Shown here piece after piece: positions 53,687-62,466 of a stretch of 64,000 nt of DNA. The notes beneath the pieces are model-generated. The model worked only from the letters and a program-made list of their open reading frames with translations, did no database searches and was not told the origin of the DNA. Origin of the DNA: Planctomycetota bacterium (GTDB taxonomy: Bacteria; Planctomycetota; Phycisphaerae; Phycisphaerales; UBA1924). The position numbers and the translations under genes were made by a program. Numbering within the stretch: the stretch's first letter is position 1; each line of letters opens with the position of its first letter. The stretch covers positions 1 to 64,000 of the forward strand of contig JAFEBO010000005.1 in the NCBI GenBank assembly GCA_018242625.1, read 5' to 3'.

Positions 53687-54691
53687 ATGATTGTGCACAG
53701 GAGACGGGATCGCAGGAGGGGCGGCGCGCGCCGCATCGCCGGTCTCGCGGTTGTGTCCCTTCTCGTCTTGTTGGCGGCGGGCGAATTGCTGGCCCGCAAG
53801 GTCGCGGGGCTGGGCGACCCGCCTCTCTACATCGCCGATCCCAAGATCGAGTATCTCAACAAGCCCGGGCACTACGACCGCTTTCACCACACCATCCATA
53901 TCAACCAATGGAGCCAGCGATCTCCGGACGCGCCGGAGAAGAAAGCCGATCCCAACGAACTCCGCGTGCTGGTGATCGGCGACAGCGTTGTGTACGGCGG
54001 GGCGCGCATCGATGATCGCGATACCGCGACCGCGCTGCTCACGCAGTCTCTGGCCTCGGAAGAGAAGCGGCCGGTCTTCGTGGCGAATATCTCGGCCGGA
54101 AGCTGGGGGCCTCCCAACCAGCTCGAATACCTGAAGCGGTTCGGCACATTCGATGCGGACGCCGCGATCGTGGTCTGGAGCAGCCACGATGCCTGGGACG
54201 TGCCGGAGTTCTCGGGGCTTGGGATCGAACTGCCGCAGCAGAAACCGGCTTCGGCGCTGTGGGAGCTCATTCGGAGGTACGGAATCCCAAAGCTCTTTCC
54301 GCCTCCCGCGGAATCGCCGCCCCATACCCAAAAGCAGGTCGACGAAGGCCTTGCGGCGGCGAAGGAACTGCTGGAAATTCTGCATGCCCGCGGCATACCC
54401 ACGGCCGTGGTGATTCATCGCACCCAGGACGAGTTCAAAGGGAAGGATCTGGAGGGCGACCGGCTGCTCGCCGCGGTCGCGAAGTCTGAGAATCTTCCCG
54501 TCTATTACACCGCATCGGTGCTCGAACCGGCCTGGAAAGCAGGGAAACCGGTTTTCTTTGATGACATCCACCCCAGCACGGACGGGAATCGGCTTCTCTC
54601 GGGGCTGTACACGCAGATCGTGGACGGTCTCTTACACCCCGTTCCGGCGTCCCCGGCCCCGGCTCCGGCGCCTCCATCGCAGGGTCACTAG
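53687..54691 (+). CDS. SGNH/GDSL hydrolase-like membrane-anchored protein
   Basis: The product has 334 residues. A strongly basic N-terminus (MIVHRRRDRRRGG) and one helix (residues about 17-36) anchor it. The SGNH fold is indicated by the block I motif VLVIGDSVVYGG (Ser near residue 98), WSSHDAWD in place of the block V-type GxND segment, and the C-terminal DDIHPSTDG carrying the Asp-His pair. It is probably an exported esterase or acyl-modifying enzyme; the substrate is unknown. It ends in a Pro/Ala-rich tail. Confidence 0.75.
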   Translation: MIVHRRRDRRRGGARRIAGLAVVSLLVLLAAGELLARKVAGLGDPPLYIADPKIEYLNKPGHYDRFHHTIHINQWSQRSPDAPEKKADPNELRVLVIGDSVVYGGARIDDRDTATALLTQSLASEEKRPVFVANISAGSWGPPNQLEYLKRFGTFDADAAIVVWSSHDAWDVPEFSGLGIELPQQKPASALWELIRRYGIPKLFPPPAESPPHTQKQVDEGLAAAKELLEILHARGIPTAVVIHRTQDEFKGKDLEGDRLLAAVAKSENLPVYYTASVLEPAWKAGKPVFFDDIHPSTDGNRLLSGLYTQIVDGLLHPVPASPAPAPAPPSQGH

Positions 54692-54844
54692 AGGTTGGTT
54701 TAATCCGTCTAGAACGTCCGGGCGGAAAGAACCCGTCGTGACGGAGTCCCGACCCGGACCTGACCACCAAGAACTTCGCGCATCGGGCCGATGAAGCCCG
54801 ACGCTACTTCATTGCGGCGGTCGTCCGCGAGCGGGAGGTTCTCG

Positions 54845-55900
54845 GTGGATCTGAACACGATTCTCAAGACGGCGTTCGAGGCGGATGCATCCGACGTGCA
54901 CCTTATCGCGGGCCAGCCCCCGATGTGCCGCATCCATCAGGTCATGACCAAGATGGACTTCCCGGTTATCACGGGAGAGACCGCGGAGAAGTTCTTCCGC
55001 CAGATGGCGTCGAAGGAAGCCCAGGCGACCTTCGAAAAGGTCAAAGACGCCGACTTCTCGTACCTCGTCGAAGGGCTGAGCCGGTACCGCGTGAACGCGC
55101 ACATGCAGCGGGGCGTGATCGGCCTTGCCATGCGTTCGATCAAGACCAAGGTTCCGGCTCTCGTCAAACTGAACCTGCCCGAAGTCATCGCCCGCCTCAC
55201 CTACCTCCCGCGCGGCCTGGTGCTCGTCACGGGCGATACCGGTTCGGGTAAGTCCACCACGCTCGCCGCCATGATCGAGGCGATGAACCAGCGCTACAAG
55301 AAGCACATCATCACGCTGGAAGACCCGGTCGAATACCAGTTCGAGAGCAAGCAGTGCGTGATCGAGCAGCGTGAACTCGGGCAGGACATGCCCTCGTTCG
55401 GCAGCGGCCTCAAGCACTGCCTGCGTCAGGACCCGGACATCATCCTGGTCGGCGAAATGCGCGACCTGGAGACGACCTCGCTCGCGATCTCCGCCGCGGA
55501 GACCGGCCACCTGGTCCTCTCGACCCTGCACACGGTGAACGCCTCGCAGACGGTGGAACGAATCATCGATATGTACCCGGCGGGTCAGCAGAACCAGATC
55601 CGCTCGATGCTCTCCAACACGCTGCAGGCTGTGGTGAGCCAGACGCTGTTCAGCCGCACGGACGCGGCGGGCATGGTCCCGGCGGTGGAGGTGCTTCTGT
55701 GCACGCCCGCGGTGCGCAACCTGATCCGCGAGGCTCGCACGTTCGAAATCCCGAACGTGATCGAGACCAACCGCGCGATCGGCATGTGCAGCCTGGACAC
55801 GGCCATCGCATCGCTCTACTTCAACGGCATGATCAGCCGCGACGACGCCATCGCGCAGGCCGCGTTCCCGGACAAGCTGGATCGTCAGCTGGCGGCGTAG
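54845..55900 (+). CDS. pilT: PilT-family twitching/retraction ATPase
   Basis: The product has 351 residues from GTG 54845. I chose this start because GGGAGG (54833-54838) sits 6 bases upstream and the sequence then starts like PilT (MDLNTILKTAFEADASDVHL, in part); ATG 54791 lacks an SD. Motifs are Walker A GDTGSGKSTT (130-139), Asp box LEDPVEYQF, Walker B-type DPDIILVGEMRD and the His box ETGHLVLSTLHT. Length and motifs match PilT/PilU hexameric retraction ATPases rather than the longer PilB. It leads the pilus-like cluster. Confidence 0.92.
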   Translation: MDLNTILKTAFEADASDVHLIAGQPPMCRIHQVMTKMDFPVITGETAEKFFRQMASKEAQATFEKVKDADFSYLVEGLSRYRVNAHMQRGVIGLAMRSIKTKVPALVKLNLPEVIARLTYLPRGLVLVTGDTGSGKSTTLAAMIEAMNQRYKKHIITLEDPVEYQFESKQCVIEQRELGQDMPSFGSGLKHCLRQDPDIILVGEMRDLETTSLAISAAETGHLVLSTLHTVNASQTVERIIDMYPAGQQNQIRSMLSNTLQAVVSQTLFSRTDAAGMVPAVEVLLCTPAVRNLIREARTFEIPNVIETNRAIGMCSLDTAIASLYFNGMISRDDAIAQAAFPDKLDRQLAA

Positions 55901-55924
55901 GAAGAACCCGGTTGGCAACAGGCT

Positions 55925-56000
55925 CCGGGCACTAGGAAACCCCGGGGCCGACGTTGGGAGATTCGACCATCACGCGCTAGTGCCTAGTCCTAGTGCCCGG
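55925..56000. repeat. 13-bp inverted repeat between pilT and pilC
   Basis: CCGGGCACTAGGA (55925-55937) is the exact reverse complement of TCCTAGTGCCCGG (55988-56000), with 50 bp between the arms. The right arm also shares a direct repeat CTAGTGCC (55977-55984 and 55990-55997). It occupies most of the 113-bp gap just upstream of the pilC start, so the mRNA could fold into a long hairpin there. Confidence 0.7.
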
Positions 56001-56013
56001 TACCTGCAAAGCC

Positions 56014-57240
56014 ATGCCCAACTACAGATATCAAGTTCGAACGGCGCAGGGCCAGGTGACGGCGGGCGTTGTCGCCGCCGATTCCGCGGCGAGCGCGGCT
56101 GCCATCCTTCGGAACCAGGGTTCTCACGTGCTGAGCGTCTCTGCCTCGGCGGGATCCGATCGCGCGCCCGGGCTGATGGCCAAGTTCCGCGAGCTCAACG
56201 CTGGCAAGCCGACTCAGAAGCACGTCCTCGACTTTACAACCCAGCTTGCGGTCATGATCCGAGCCGGAATTAACCTGCGTTCGGCGCTCGAGGGTATCGC
56301 CGAGCAGACGCAGCACGTCGGCTTCAAGAAGGTGATCATCACGCTGAAGAACGATGTGGAATCGGGCAAGCAGTTCTCCGAGGCGATCGCCAAGCACCCC
56401 AAGCTTTTCAATCCGCTCTACATCAACATGACGCGGGCCTCGGAAATGTCGGGAAGCTTCGCGAAGATGCTCGACCGGATCGCCGGATACATCGGGCAGC
56501 AGATCGAGACGCGCAAGATGGTGGTCGGCGCGGCGATCTACCCGGCGGTCATCGGCACGCTCGCGGTCGCGGTCACGATCTTCCTGCTCGCGTTCGTCCT
56601 GCCGAAGTTCTACGCCGTCTTTGAGGGCAAGGAAGAGGTTCTCCCCTGGGCCACCACATTCCTGATGGGTGTCTCGAAGTTCGTCGTCGCCAACTGGCCG
56701 TACCTCCTGGCCGGACTGGTGGTGGGTGCGGGCGGCATCTACGCATTTACACGCACCGAGATCGGCAGCTTCTGGGTCGACAAGCTCAAGCTGACCGTGC
56801 CGATCGTCCGCACGATGTTCCGCTCGCTGTACATCAGCCGGAGCCTGCAGACGATGGGCCAGCTCATCAACGCCGGCGTGCCGATGCTCGACACCCTCGC
56901 GATCACGGGCGAGATCAGCGGGAATCAGCTGTACCACGCGATGTGGAAAAAGGTCTACACCAACGTCAAGCAGGGTAAAAAGATCACGGGCACGCTCACG
57001 AAGGACCCGCTGCTTCCGCGCGCCGTCAGCCAGATGATCGCGGCCGGCGAAGAGTCCGGTAAGCTCGGAGAAGTGCTCGACGAGATCAGCTCGTATTACG
57101 CGAAGGCGCTCAAGGACAACATCAAGGCGGTCACGAGCCTTATCGAACCCATCATGATCCTCGTCATGGGCGTCATAGTCGGTTTCATCGCGATGGCGAT
57201 CATCCTCCCCATCTTCAAGATGAGCCAGATCGTCAAGTGA
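56014..57240 (+). CDS. pilC: Type IV pilus inner-membrane platform protein PilC
   Basis: The product has 408 residues from ATG 56014 (MPNYRYQVRTAQGQ), the normal start for PilC/GspF; ATG 55993 would begin within the inverted repeat. Two T2SSF domains are visible (about residues 72-195 and 275-400), each with helices. Signatures are FTTQLAVMIRAGINLRSAL, QTMGQLINAGVPMLDTL, and VSQMIAAGEESGKLGEVLDEI. It is the membrane platform that the ATPases rotate to assemble or retract pilin. Confidence 0.93.
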   Translation: MPNYRYQVRTAQGQVTAGVVAADSAASAAAILRNQGSHVLSVSASAGSDRAPGLMAKFRELNAGKPTQKHVLDFTTQLAVMIRAGINLRSALEGIAEQTQHVGFKKVIITLKNDVESGKQFSEAIAKHPKLFNPLYINMTRASEMSGSFAKMLDRIAGYIGQQIETRKMVVGAAIYPAVIGTLAVAVTIFLLAFVLPKFYAVFEGKEEVLPWATTFLMGVSKFVVANWPYLLAGLVVGAGGIYAFTRTEIGSFWVDKLKLTVPIVRTMFRSLYISRSLQTMGQLINAGVPMLDTLAITGEISGNQLYHAMWKKVYTNVKQGKKITGTLTKDPLLPRAVSQMIAAGEESGKLGEVLDEISSYYAKALKDNIKAVTSLIEPIMILVMGVIVGFIAMAIILPIFKMSQIVK

Positions 57241-57308
57241 ATATCCGATAGTTCATGGTGCAAGGCCGCACGCACGGCGCGCGTGCGGCGGCGAAGGGAG
57301 CATCCGCG

Positions 57309-57986
57309 ATGCGCCGCGCCATGAAAATCCAGGTCAACCCACGCATCCTTTCCCGACGCCGGGGCCGCGGCTTCACGCTGCTGGAAACCAGCCTGGCGCT
57401 CGTGGTCATCGGGGTCGGAGTGCTGGCGTTTGTGGATGCTCAGCGTTCGTTCATCGAGAACAACAACTGGTCCAGCCGCTCGGCGACGGGTGCGCTGCTC
57501 GCCAACGAGATCCGGGAACTGGTGCGCCGAGCCCCGAAGTACGACCCTGTTGTGGGTCTTTCCGTCGATGCCAAGGGCGTTGTGACGGGCTGGGGAGCGG
57601 GGAACGAGAAGGTGGTGGTGGCGGATTACAACTGCCTCACCGACTTCGACGGCAAGATCTTCGGACGCGACGGCAACATGCCGGGGCCCATATCGGCCTC
57701 GGGCACGATTGTGCCGATGACGGATGCGAGCGGTGTGACGCAGGTGGACGGCAACGGAAAGCCCAAGGCGCTCGAGGGTTGGGCCCAGAGCGTGACCGTC
57801 GAGAAGGTCGACCCGCTCAACTTTGCAACCACGAGGGCCAAGGGCTTCTACGTCGCCCCGAGCGGAAACGACCCAGGCACCGCCGTGGACCAGTACCCCG
57901 TGCGCGTCACCGTGGTTGTCACATACCAGGGGCCGTACGACACCAAGCCGATCGAAGTCACCCGTCTGATCTGGATTGCGCCCTGA
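57309..57986 (+). CDS. Prepilin-like protein (minor pilin, PilV/GspI-like)
   Basis: The product has 225 residues from ATG 57309, with AAGGGAG 8 bases upstream. A long basic leader (RRAMKIQVNPRILSRRRGRG, in part) ends in the prepilin-peptidase site RGRG/FTLLETSLALVVIGVGVLAF (Glu at +5). The hydrophobic helix follows directly. The rest is a globular domain of unknown type (residues about 60-225). The order pilC, prepilin, PilX-like protein, prepilin suggests minor pilins or pseudopilins of one machine. Confidence 0.82.
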   Translation: MRRAMKIQVNPRILSRRRGRGFTLLETSLALVVIGVGVLAFVDAQRSFIENNNWSSRSATGALLANEIRELVRRAPKYDPVVGLSVDAKGVVTGWGAGNEKVVVADYNCLTDFDGKIFGRDGNMPGPISASGTIVPMTDASGVTQVDGNGKPKALEGWAQSVTVEKVDPLNFATTRAKGFYVAPSGNDPGTAVDQYPVRVTVVVTYQGPYDTKPIEVTRLIWIAP

Positions 57987-58013
57987 GGGCGACCGTGGGA
58001 GAGGAATGAATTC

Positions 58014-60881
58014 ATGATGTTGCGCAGGATCTGGGGAAACACTCGCAGCAACCGCCGGCGCCTCGCCCGAACGAGCGTCCGCGAGCGCGGCGTCGCGTCG
58101 ATTCTTTCCATGATGTTCCTGATCCTCTTCGGGTCGCTGGCGGCCGCCATGGCGATCGCCAGCAAGGGCAATATCCGCACGGCAGCCACGCACGTGCACG
58201 TGGTGCGTGCCTTGGGCGCCGCCGAAACGGGACTCAAAATCGCTTCGGCCCGGCTTCAGGAGGCCGCTCAGCGATTTGTCATCAGCAAGAGCGACATCAC
58301 GGGAAGCCTCGCGGCGGAGCTCTGGAACGGCAACACCTCCAACGCCGGGACCGTGACAATCCAGAATCCTCTCAGCTCTTACCCTGAAGACAAGAAGCCC
58401 GCCGGCCTGGCCGAGGCTCTGGCCAATCGGCACGCCGCCGACCAGAACGTTGTGAGCGGCGTGGGGGTTTCACAGCCCACGCTCGGCAACGCGATGAGCG
58501 GGGCGGACCTGACTGTCTACGCCAAAACTGGCTGGCTCTACACGCCGGTTGTCGGGATCGATGCGGCACCCTCAGGGCAGACCAAGCCAACGTTGGGCTT
58601 CAGTATCACGTACGCTCCGCTGGCGGACGGCAAGACGGTGCGCGCGATCGTGACAGGCTTTGACTTCGCGTACACCCGCGCAAATCAGCCGCTCTCTCGG
58701 ACGGTGATGCAGGACTTTTCGATCAGCAAGCGGGTCAAGCAGGCGATCGTGAGCCCGTCCCGGGTGATGATCGGGAAGAACGTGCTCGTGAATGGCGATC
58801 TTGGCTGCCGATTCACGCAGGTCACCAAGCCCGACGGCGAACCGCTCCTGATGCGGTCGGACTTTCTCGGGCTTGATCCGGTGCTCGACCAGAAACTCAA
58901 GGACTTCTTCGCCGGCGTCGCCAAATACGACACGGATGGAGACAACCGGCTCCGGATCAATCACCCCATCGAATCGCTGGGGATCCCGTCGAACTCCAAG
59001 GACTACGACGGTTCGGGCAAGCCCAGCAACGCGTTCACCGACGTTCTCGACAACGGCTACATCGATGACTTCTCGATTTTCATCAAGCACTTTGACAAGA
59101 ACAACGACGGCCGGCTGGCCCTCTCGAAGGCACTCACGCTGGGAACACCCGCGGAGAATGAAACTCCGGAATTCACGGTCGACGACGACCTTGCCCTGCT
59201 GATCGATTCGTCGAACCCGGACCGGAATCAGAACGGCTCATACGGCTTCAACGACACCAACCTCAACGGCAAGTGGGACAAGGACGAGGCGATCGTCGAC
59301 CAGGATGACGTGACGCTGGGCTGGCGTGACGGCTACATCGACAAGCGCGACCGCTACTCCAAGGTTGCGGGCCGTCTGCTCTTCAAGGTGGACCAGGCCT
59401 CGTGGACCTCCGCCCGCGGATCGATCTCGGATGATGTGAAAGGCACCGTCATGCCCGGAACGGGCAAGGCGGCCCAGACGTTCGGTGCATCGGACAACGT
59501 TCTGCCCAACCTGTCCAATTCCGTCTTCAGTTCGCAGCAATCGACGCTCGCGAGCCTGGCCGACGGCGCAACATTCGCGAACCAGGTCGCGACCAATCTC
59601 GGAGTCGGTGCCGGCAGCCTCGGGACCTACGTCGAGTCCAAACCCCGGTCTTCGACGCAGCCGCGCTACGAGCGGGTGGATCCCGATAACGACAACGATG
59701 GGCGGCCCGACAATTACTCGACCGCCTACTGGGAGAAGATGCCCTTCAACAGCCCGAACTACACCGACGTCTATTTCAGGCCCGTCTATCAGAACATGAC
59801 CTTCAAGAGCGTGCAGATACCGGTCGGCTGCAACGCGCTCTTCGTGAACTGCACCTTCATCGGCGTCACGCTGATCAGAACGACATCCGACAACACCCAC
59901 CCGCTCTGGTCCAACTACGGGACGATGAAAATCCAGGCCGACGGCTACCCCGGCGTGAACCCGGCGCGCTCGGTCTACGCGGGCACAAAGTACCCGACGA
60001 TGCTTCCGAGTTCGGCGGTGCCCCCCAACCAGGCGCTGCTCATCGCCTCCACGCCCCTCGACAAAGCGGACATCCCATCCGACCAGGTCGCGCTCACGAG
60101 CGGCTACAACACGCTCGCCGATCCGCTCGTGATCGGCGGCAAGCGCATCGTCGATACCAAGCCGTTCAGCAACAACATCCGTTTCCACGACTGCACGATC
60201 GTCGGGTCGGTCGTCAGCGATACGCCGCAGGTGTTCACCAACGTCCGCAACAAGGTGCAGTTCACCGGGAAGACCAAGTTCACGACCAAGAACCCGGACC
60301 ACCCCGATGACGCCTCGTACAACCCCACCGATGCCCAGCTCGCCGAGATCAATAAGAGCAGCATGATCCTGCCCAACTATTCGGTGGACGTTGGCAACTT
60401 CAACGCACCCCCCGACCAGGACGTCCGTCTTCAGGGCGCCATCATCGCCGGGCTGATCGACATCCGCGGCAATGTGACCGTTGACGGTGCGCTTCTCATG
60501 ACGTTCGATCCGCAGCCCGGCTCCAAGCCCATGGTGGACGTGGCGGGCAACGCCACGGGCAATCCGGCCGACTTCAACCTGAGCATCGGTTATTTCGGCA
60601 GCGCCGACGGCGATCAGGAGGGCCTGGACCCGGAGAAGCTGCCCACCGTGAACGGCCAGAAGATCGTCGGCTGGGATCTCAACGGCGACGGCCTGCCCGA
60701 TCTCGCACCGACGGCGACGCCAACGCAGGCCCAGCTCGACGCCGGCGCCAAGGTTGTCCCCTTCTATGGCTACGGGCGTGTTCAGCTCCGCCTCAACCCG
60801 CAGATGACGCTGCCCGACGGCATCATGCTGCCCCTTCAGTTCTCCGCCTTGCCCATGACCTACAAGGAGGGCAAACCATGA
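58014..60881 (+). CDS. Large PilX-like pilus assembly protein with Ca-binding-type motifs
   Basis: This is a 955-residue protein. A basic N-terminus and one helix (RERGVASILSMMFLILFGSLAAAMAIA, residues about 24-50, in part) followed by RALGAAETGLKIA resemble the PilX N-terminal region. The large exported part contains several EF-hand-loop-like motifs: DTDGDNR (306), DYDGSGK (330), DKNNDGR (361), DRNQNGS (403), DPDNDNDGRPDN (556) and DLNGDGLPD (888). Residues 590-740 and 800-840 look beta-rich. Its stop overlaps the next prepilin start by 4 bases. Molecular role is unknown; Ca-dependent folding is inferred. Confidence 0.72.
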   Translation: MMLRRIWGNTRSNRRRLARTSVRERGVASILSMMFLILFGSLAAAMAIASKGNIRTAATHVHVVRALGAAETGLKIASARLQEAAQRFVISKSDITGSLAAELWNGNTSNAGTVTIQNPLSSYPEDKKPAGLAEALANRHAADQNVVSGVGVSQPTLGNAMSGADLTVYAKTGWLYTPVVGIDAAPSGQTKPTLGFSITYAPLADGKTVRAIVTGFDFAYTRANQPLSRTVMQDFSISKRVKQAIVSPSRVMIGKNVLVNGDLGCRFTQVTKPDGEPLLMRSDFLGLDPVLDQKLKDFFAGVAKYDTDGDNRLRINHPIESLGIPSNSKDYDGSGKPSNAFTDVLDNGYIDDFSIFIKHFDKNNDGRLALSKALTLGTPAENETPEFTVDDDLALLIDSSNPDRNQNGSYGFNDTNLNGKWDKDEAIVDQDDVTLGWRDGYIDKRDRYSKVAGRLLFKVDQASWTSARGSISDDVKGTVMPGTGKAAQTFGASDNVLPNLSNSVFSSQQSTLASLADGATFANQVATNLGVGAGSLGTYVESKPRSSTQPRYERVDPDNDNDGRPDNYSTAYWEKMPFNSPNYTDVYFRPVYQNMTFKSVQIPVGCNALFVNCTFIGVTLIRTTSDNTHPLWSNYGTMKIQADGYPGVNPARSVYAGTKYPTMLPSSAVPPNQALLIASTPLDKADIPSDQVALTSGYNTLADPLVIGGKRIVDTKPFSNNIRFHDCTIVGSVVSDTPQVFTNVRNKVQFTGKTKFTTKNPDHPDDASYNPTDAQLAEINKSSMILPNYSVDVGNFNAPPDQDVRLQGAIIAGLIDIRGNVTVDGALLMTFDPQPGSKPMVDVAGNATGNPADFNLSIGYFGSADGDQEGLDPEKLPTVNGQKIVGWDLNGDGLPDLAPTATPTQAQLDAGAKVVPFYGYGRVQLRLNPQMTLPDGIMLPLQFSALPMTYKEGKP

Positions 60882-61498
60882 AAACGCATCAGCGCAATCG
60901 CGCATTCAGCCTCATCGAAATGCTGATCGCCCTGACGATCACCAGCACGCTTCTGGCCGCCACCATGACCGCGCTGCACGCCTCTTTCCGTGCATACAAG
61001 TTCACCACCGATGCGGCATCGACCCACGTCGTTTCGCGCATCGTCATGCACAGGCTTCTCACGATGATCCGGACGGGGGACCAGTTCGGTCCGTACCCGA
61101 CCGACGTTTTCGCGTCGAACCAGAACCCCGTCTCGAGCACCTACGTCGAATTCGTATCGTTCGACGATCCCAACACACTGACAAAAAAAATTTCCCGCGT
61201 CGAGCGCCGCGATGCTCTCTCGGGTGAGCAGGGCCCCTACACGCTCTATCTCACCGAGAAGACGTATCTCAACGGGACGCTGAAGCAGACGCTGGACCAG
61301 CCACTGATCCAGGGCGTCACCGATGCCAAGTTCACACTGGAATACGACATCGGCCCGCGGCTGCGGCGCGCGACCCTCGATCTCACGGTGCAGCCGGGCG
61401 ACACCAAGGACACTTCCCTGCACACCGAGCTGGCCGCCCCGACCATCCGTCTGGTTTCCAGCGTCATGCCCAGAAGGCTCGAACTCGAGAGCCAGTAA
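60878..61498 (+). CDS. Prepilin-like protein (minor pilin, PilW/GspJ-like)
   Basis: The product has 206 residues. A short leader (MKTHQRNRA) precedes FSLIEMLIALTITSTLLAATMTAL, the N-methylated pilin helix with Glu at +5. The residue before the cleavage point is Ala rather than Gly, which prepilin peptidases tolerate less often. The remaining 170 residues form a soluble domain resembling GspJ/PilW minor pilins. ATG 60878 overlaps the preceding stop. It is the last gene of the pilus-like run; the convergent nnrD stops 6 bases away. Confidence 0.82.
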   Translation: MKTHQRNRAFSLIEMLIALTITSTLLAATMTALHASFRAYKFTTDAASTHVVSRIVMHRLLTMIRTGDQFGPYPTDVFASNQNPVSSTYVEFVSFDDPNTLTKKISRVERRDALSGEQGPYTLYLTEKTYLNGTLKQTLDQPLIQGVTDAKFTLEYDIGPRLRRATLDLTVQPGDTKDTSLHTELAAPTIRLVSSVMPRRLELESQ

Positions 61499-61504
61499 CC
61501 CCGC

Positions 61505-62428
61505 TCAGGCCGGTCGCATCTGCTCGAGCGTTTCGGGTATGAGGTCAGCAAGCTCGTGCGCCACGAGCCCCGCCGCGCCGTGTCGGCTCGCCCAGAGTTC
61601 GCCGCACCGGGCGTGCGCTTCCACTCCGATCCGGGCAAGGTCAAAGAGCGGCACCCCGCCGCGGGCGTACTGCGCGACGAGCCCGGCAATGAGCCCGCTG
61701 AGCACGTCGCCCGTGCCGGCCGTCCCCAGGCATGCATGGCCGCTGGCGCAGCGCCAAGTCTGCATCCCGTCGCTGACGACCGTGCCCGCTCCCTTGAGGA
61801 CAACGATGCACCCGATCCTCCGCGCCATCGCTTCGCACGCCGCGCTTCGCGAAGCGTCGTCCTCGCCGGGTGCCGGCAGCATCAGCGCCGCGGCCAGTCT
61901 CTTGAACTCGCCGGGATGGGGCGTCAGGACAGCGCTGGCGCGAAAGTCTTTTGTAAAGTCGGGCGTCGCGGCAAGCGCGGTCAGCGCATCGGCGTCGAGC
62001 ACGAGCGGCGCTTCCGCGTGAAGGATGGCTCGCATGACCAGCGCCGTGGTTCCCCGAGTAAGCGGGTCCAGCGGGTCCGACGACCAACCAAGGCCGGGGC
62101 CAACGACGATCGCGTGCGAGCCGGCTGTATGCCGGTCAAAAGCCTCCGCAGCCAGATGGGCAACCAGCGATCCGTCCGCACTGGTTGCCAGGGCGATGCC
62201 TGTTGCCGAGGGGGTGATCTGGATCGCTTCGTTGACGATCGGCTCGGGACACAGCATCCGCGCCAGCCCCGCTCCGCTGCGGAGAGCCGCGAGGGCCGCC
62301 ATAGCCGGCGCGCCGATCATCCGCGACCGGGCGTCGGCACAGCCGCCGACAACCACGACGGTGCCGAACGTGCCCTTGTGCCCGCGCGGATCGCGGGCCG
62401 GTAATGGCGGAAGCCCGTTGCTGCTCAT
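61505..62428 (-). CDS. nnrD: ADP-dependent NAD(P)H-hydrate dehydratase
   Basis: This is a 307-residue NnrD (YjeF C-terminal domain only) that repairs hydrated NAD(P)H using ADP. Motifs include HKGTFGTVVVVGGC, AALAALRSGAGLARM, LVLDADALTALA, LTPHPGEFKRLA and the nucleotide-binding GTAGTGDVLSGLIAGLVAQ. The epimerase half (NnrE) is absent, so this is the split form. It is divergent from tatD with only 38 bp between start codons. Confidence 0.92.
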   Translation of the reverse strand: MSSNGLPPLPARDPRGHKGTFGTVVVVGGCADARSRMIGAPAMAALAALRSGAGLARMLCPEPIVNEAIQITPSATGIALATSADGSLVAHLAAEAFDRHTAGSHAIVVGPGLGWSSDPLDPLTRGTTALVMRAILHAEAPLVLDADALTALAATPDFTKDFRASAVLTPHPGEFKRLAAALMLPAPGEDDASRSAACEAMARRIGCIVVLKGAGTVVSDGMQTWRCASGHACLGTAGTGDVLSGLIAGLVAQYARGGVPLFDLARIGVEAHARCGELWASRHGAAGLVAHELADLIPETLEQMRPA

Positions 62429-62466
62429 GGAGGGAGTCTAGAGCACCCGCCCCCTATTCTCAGCCC

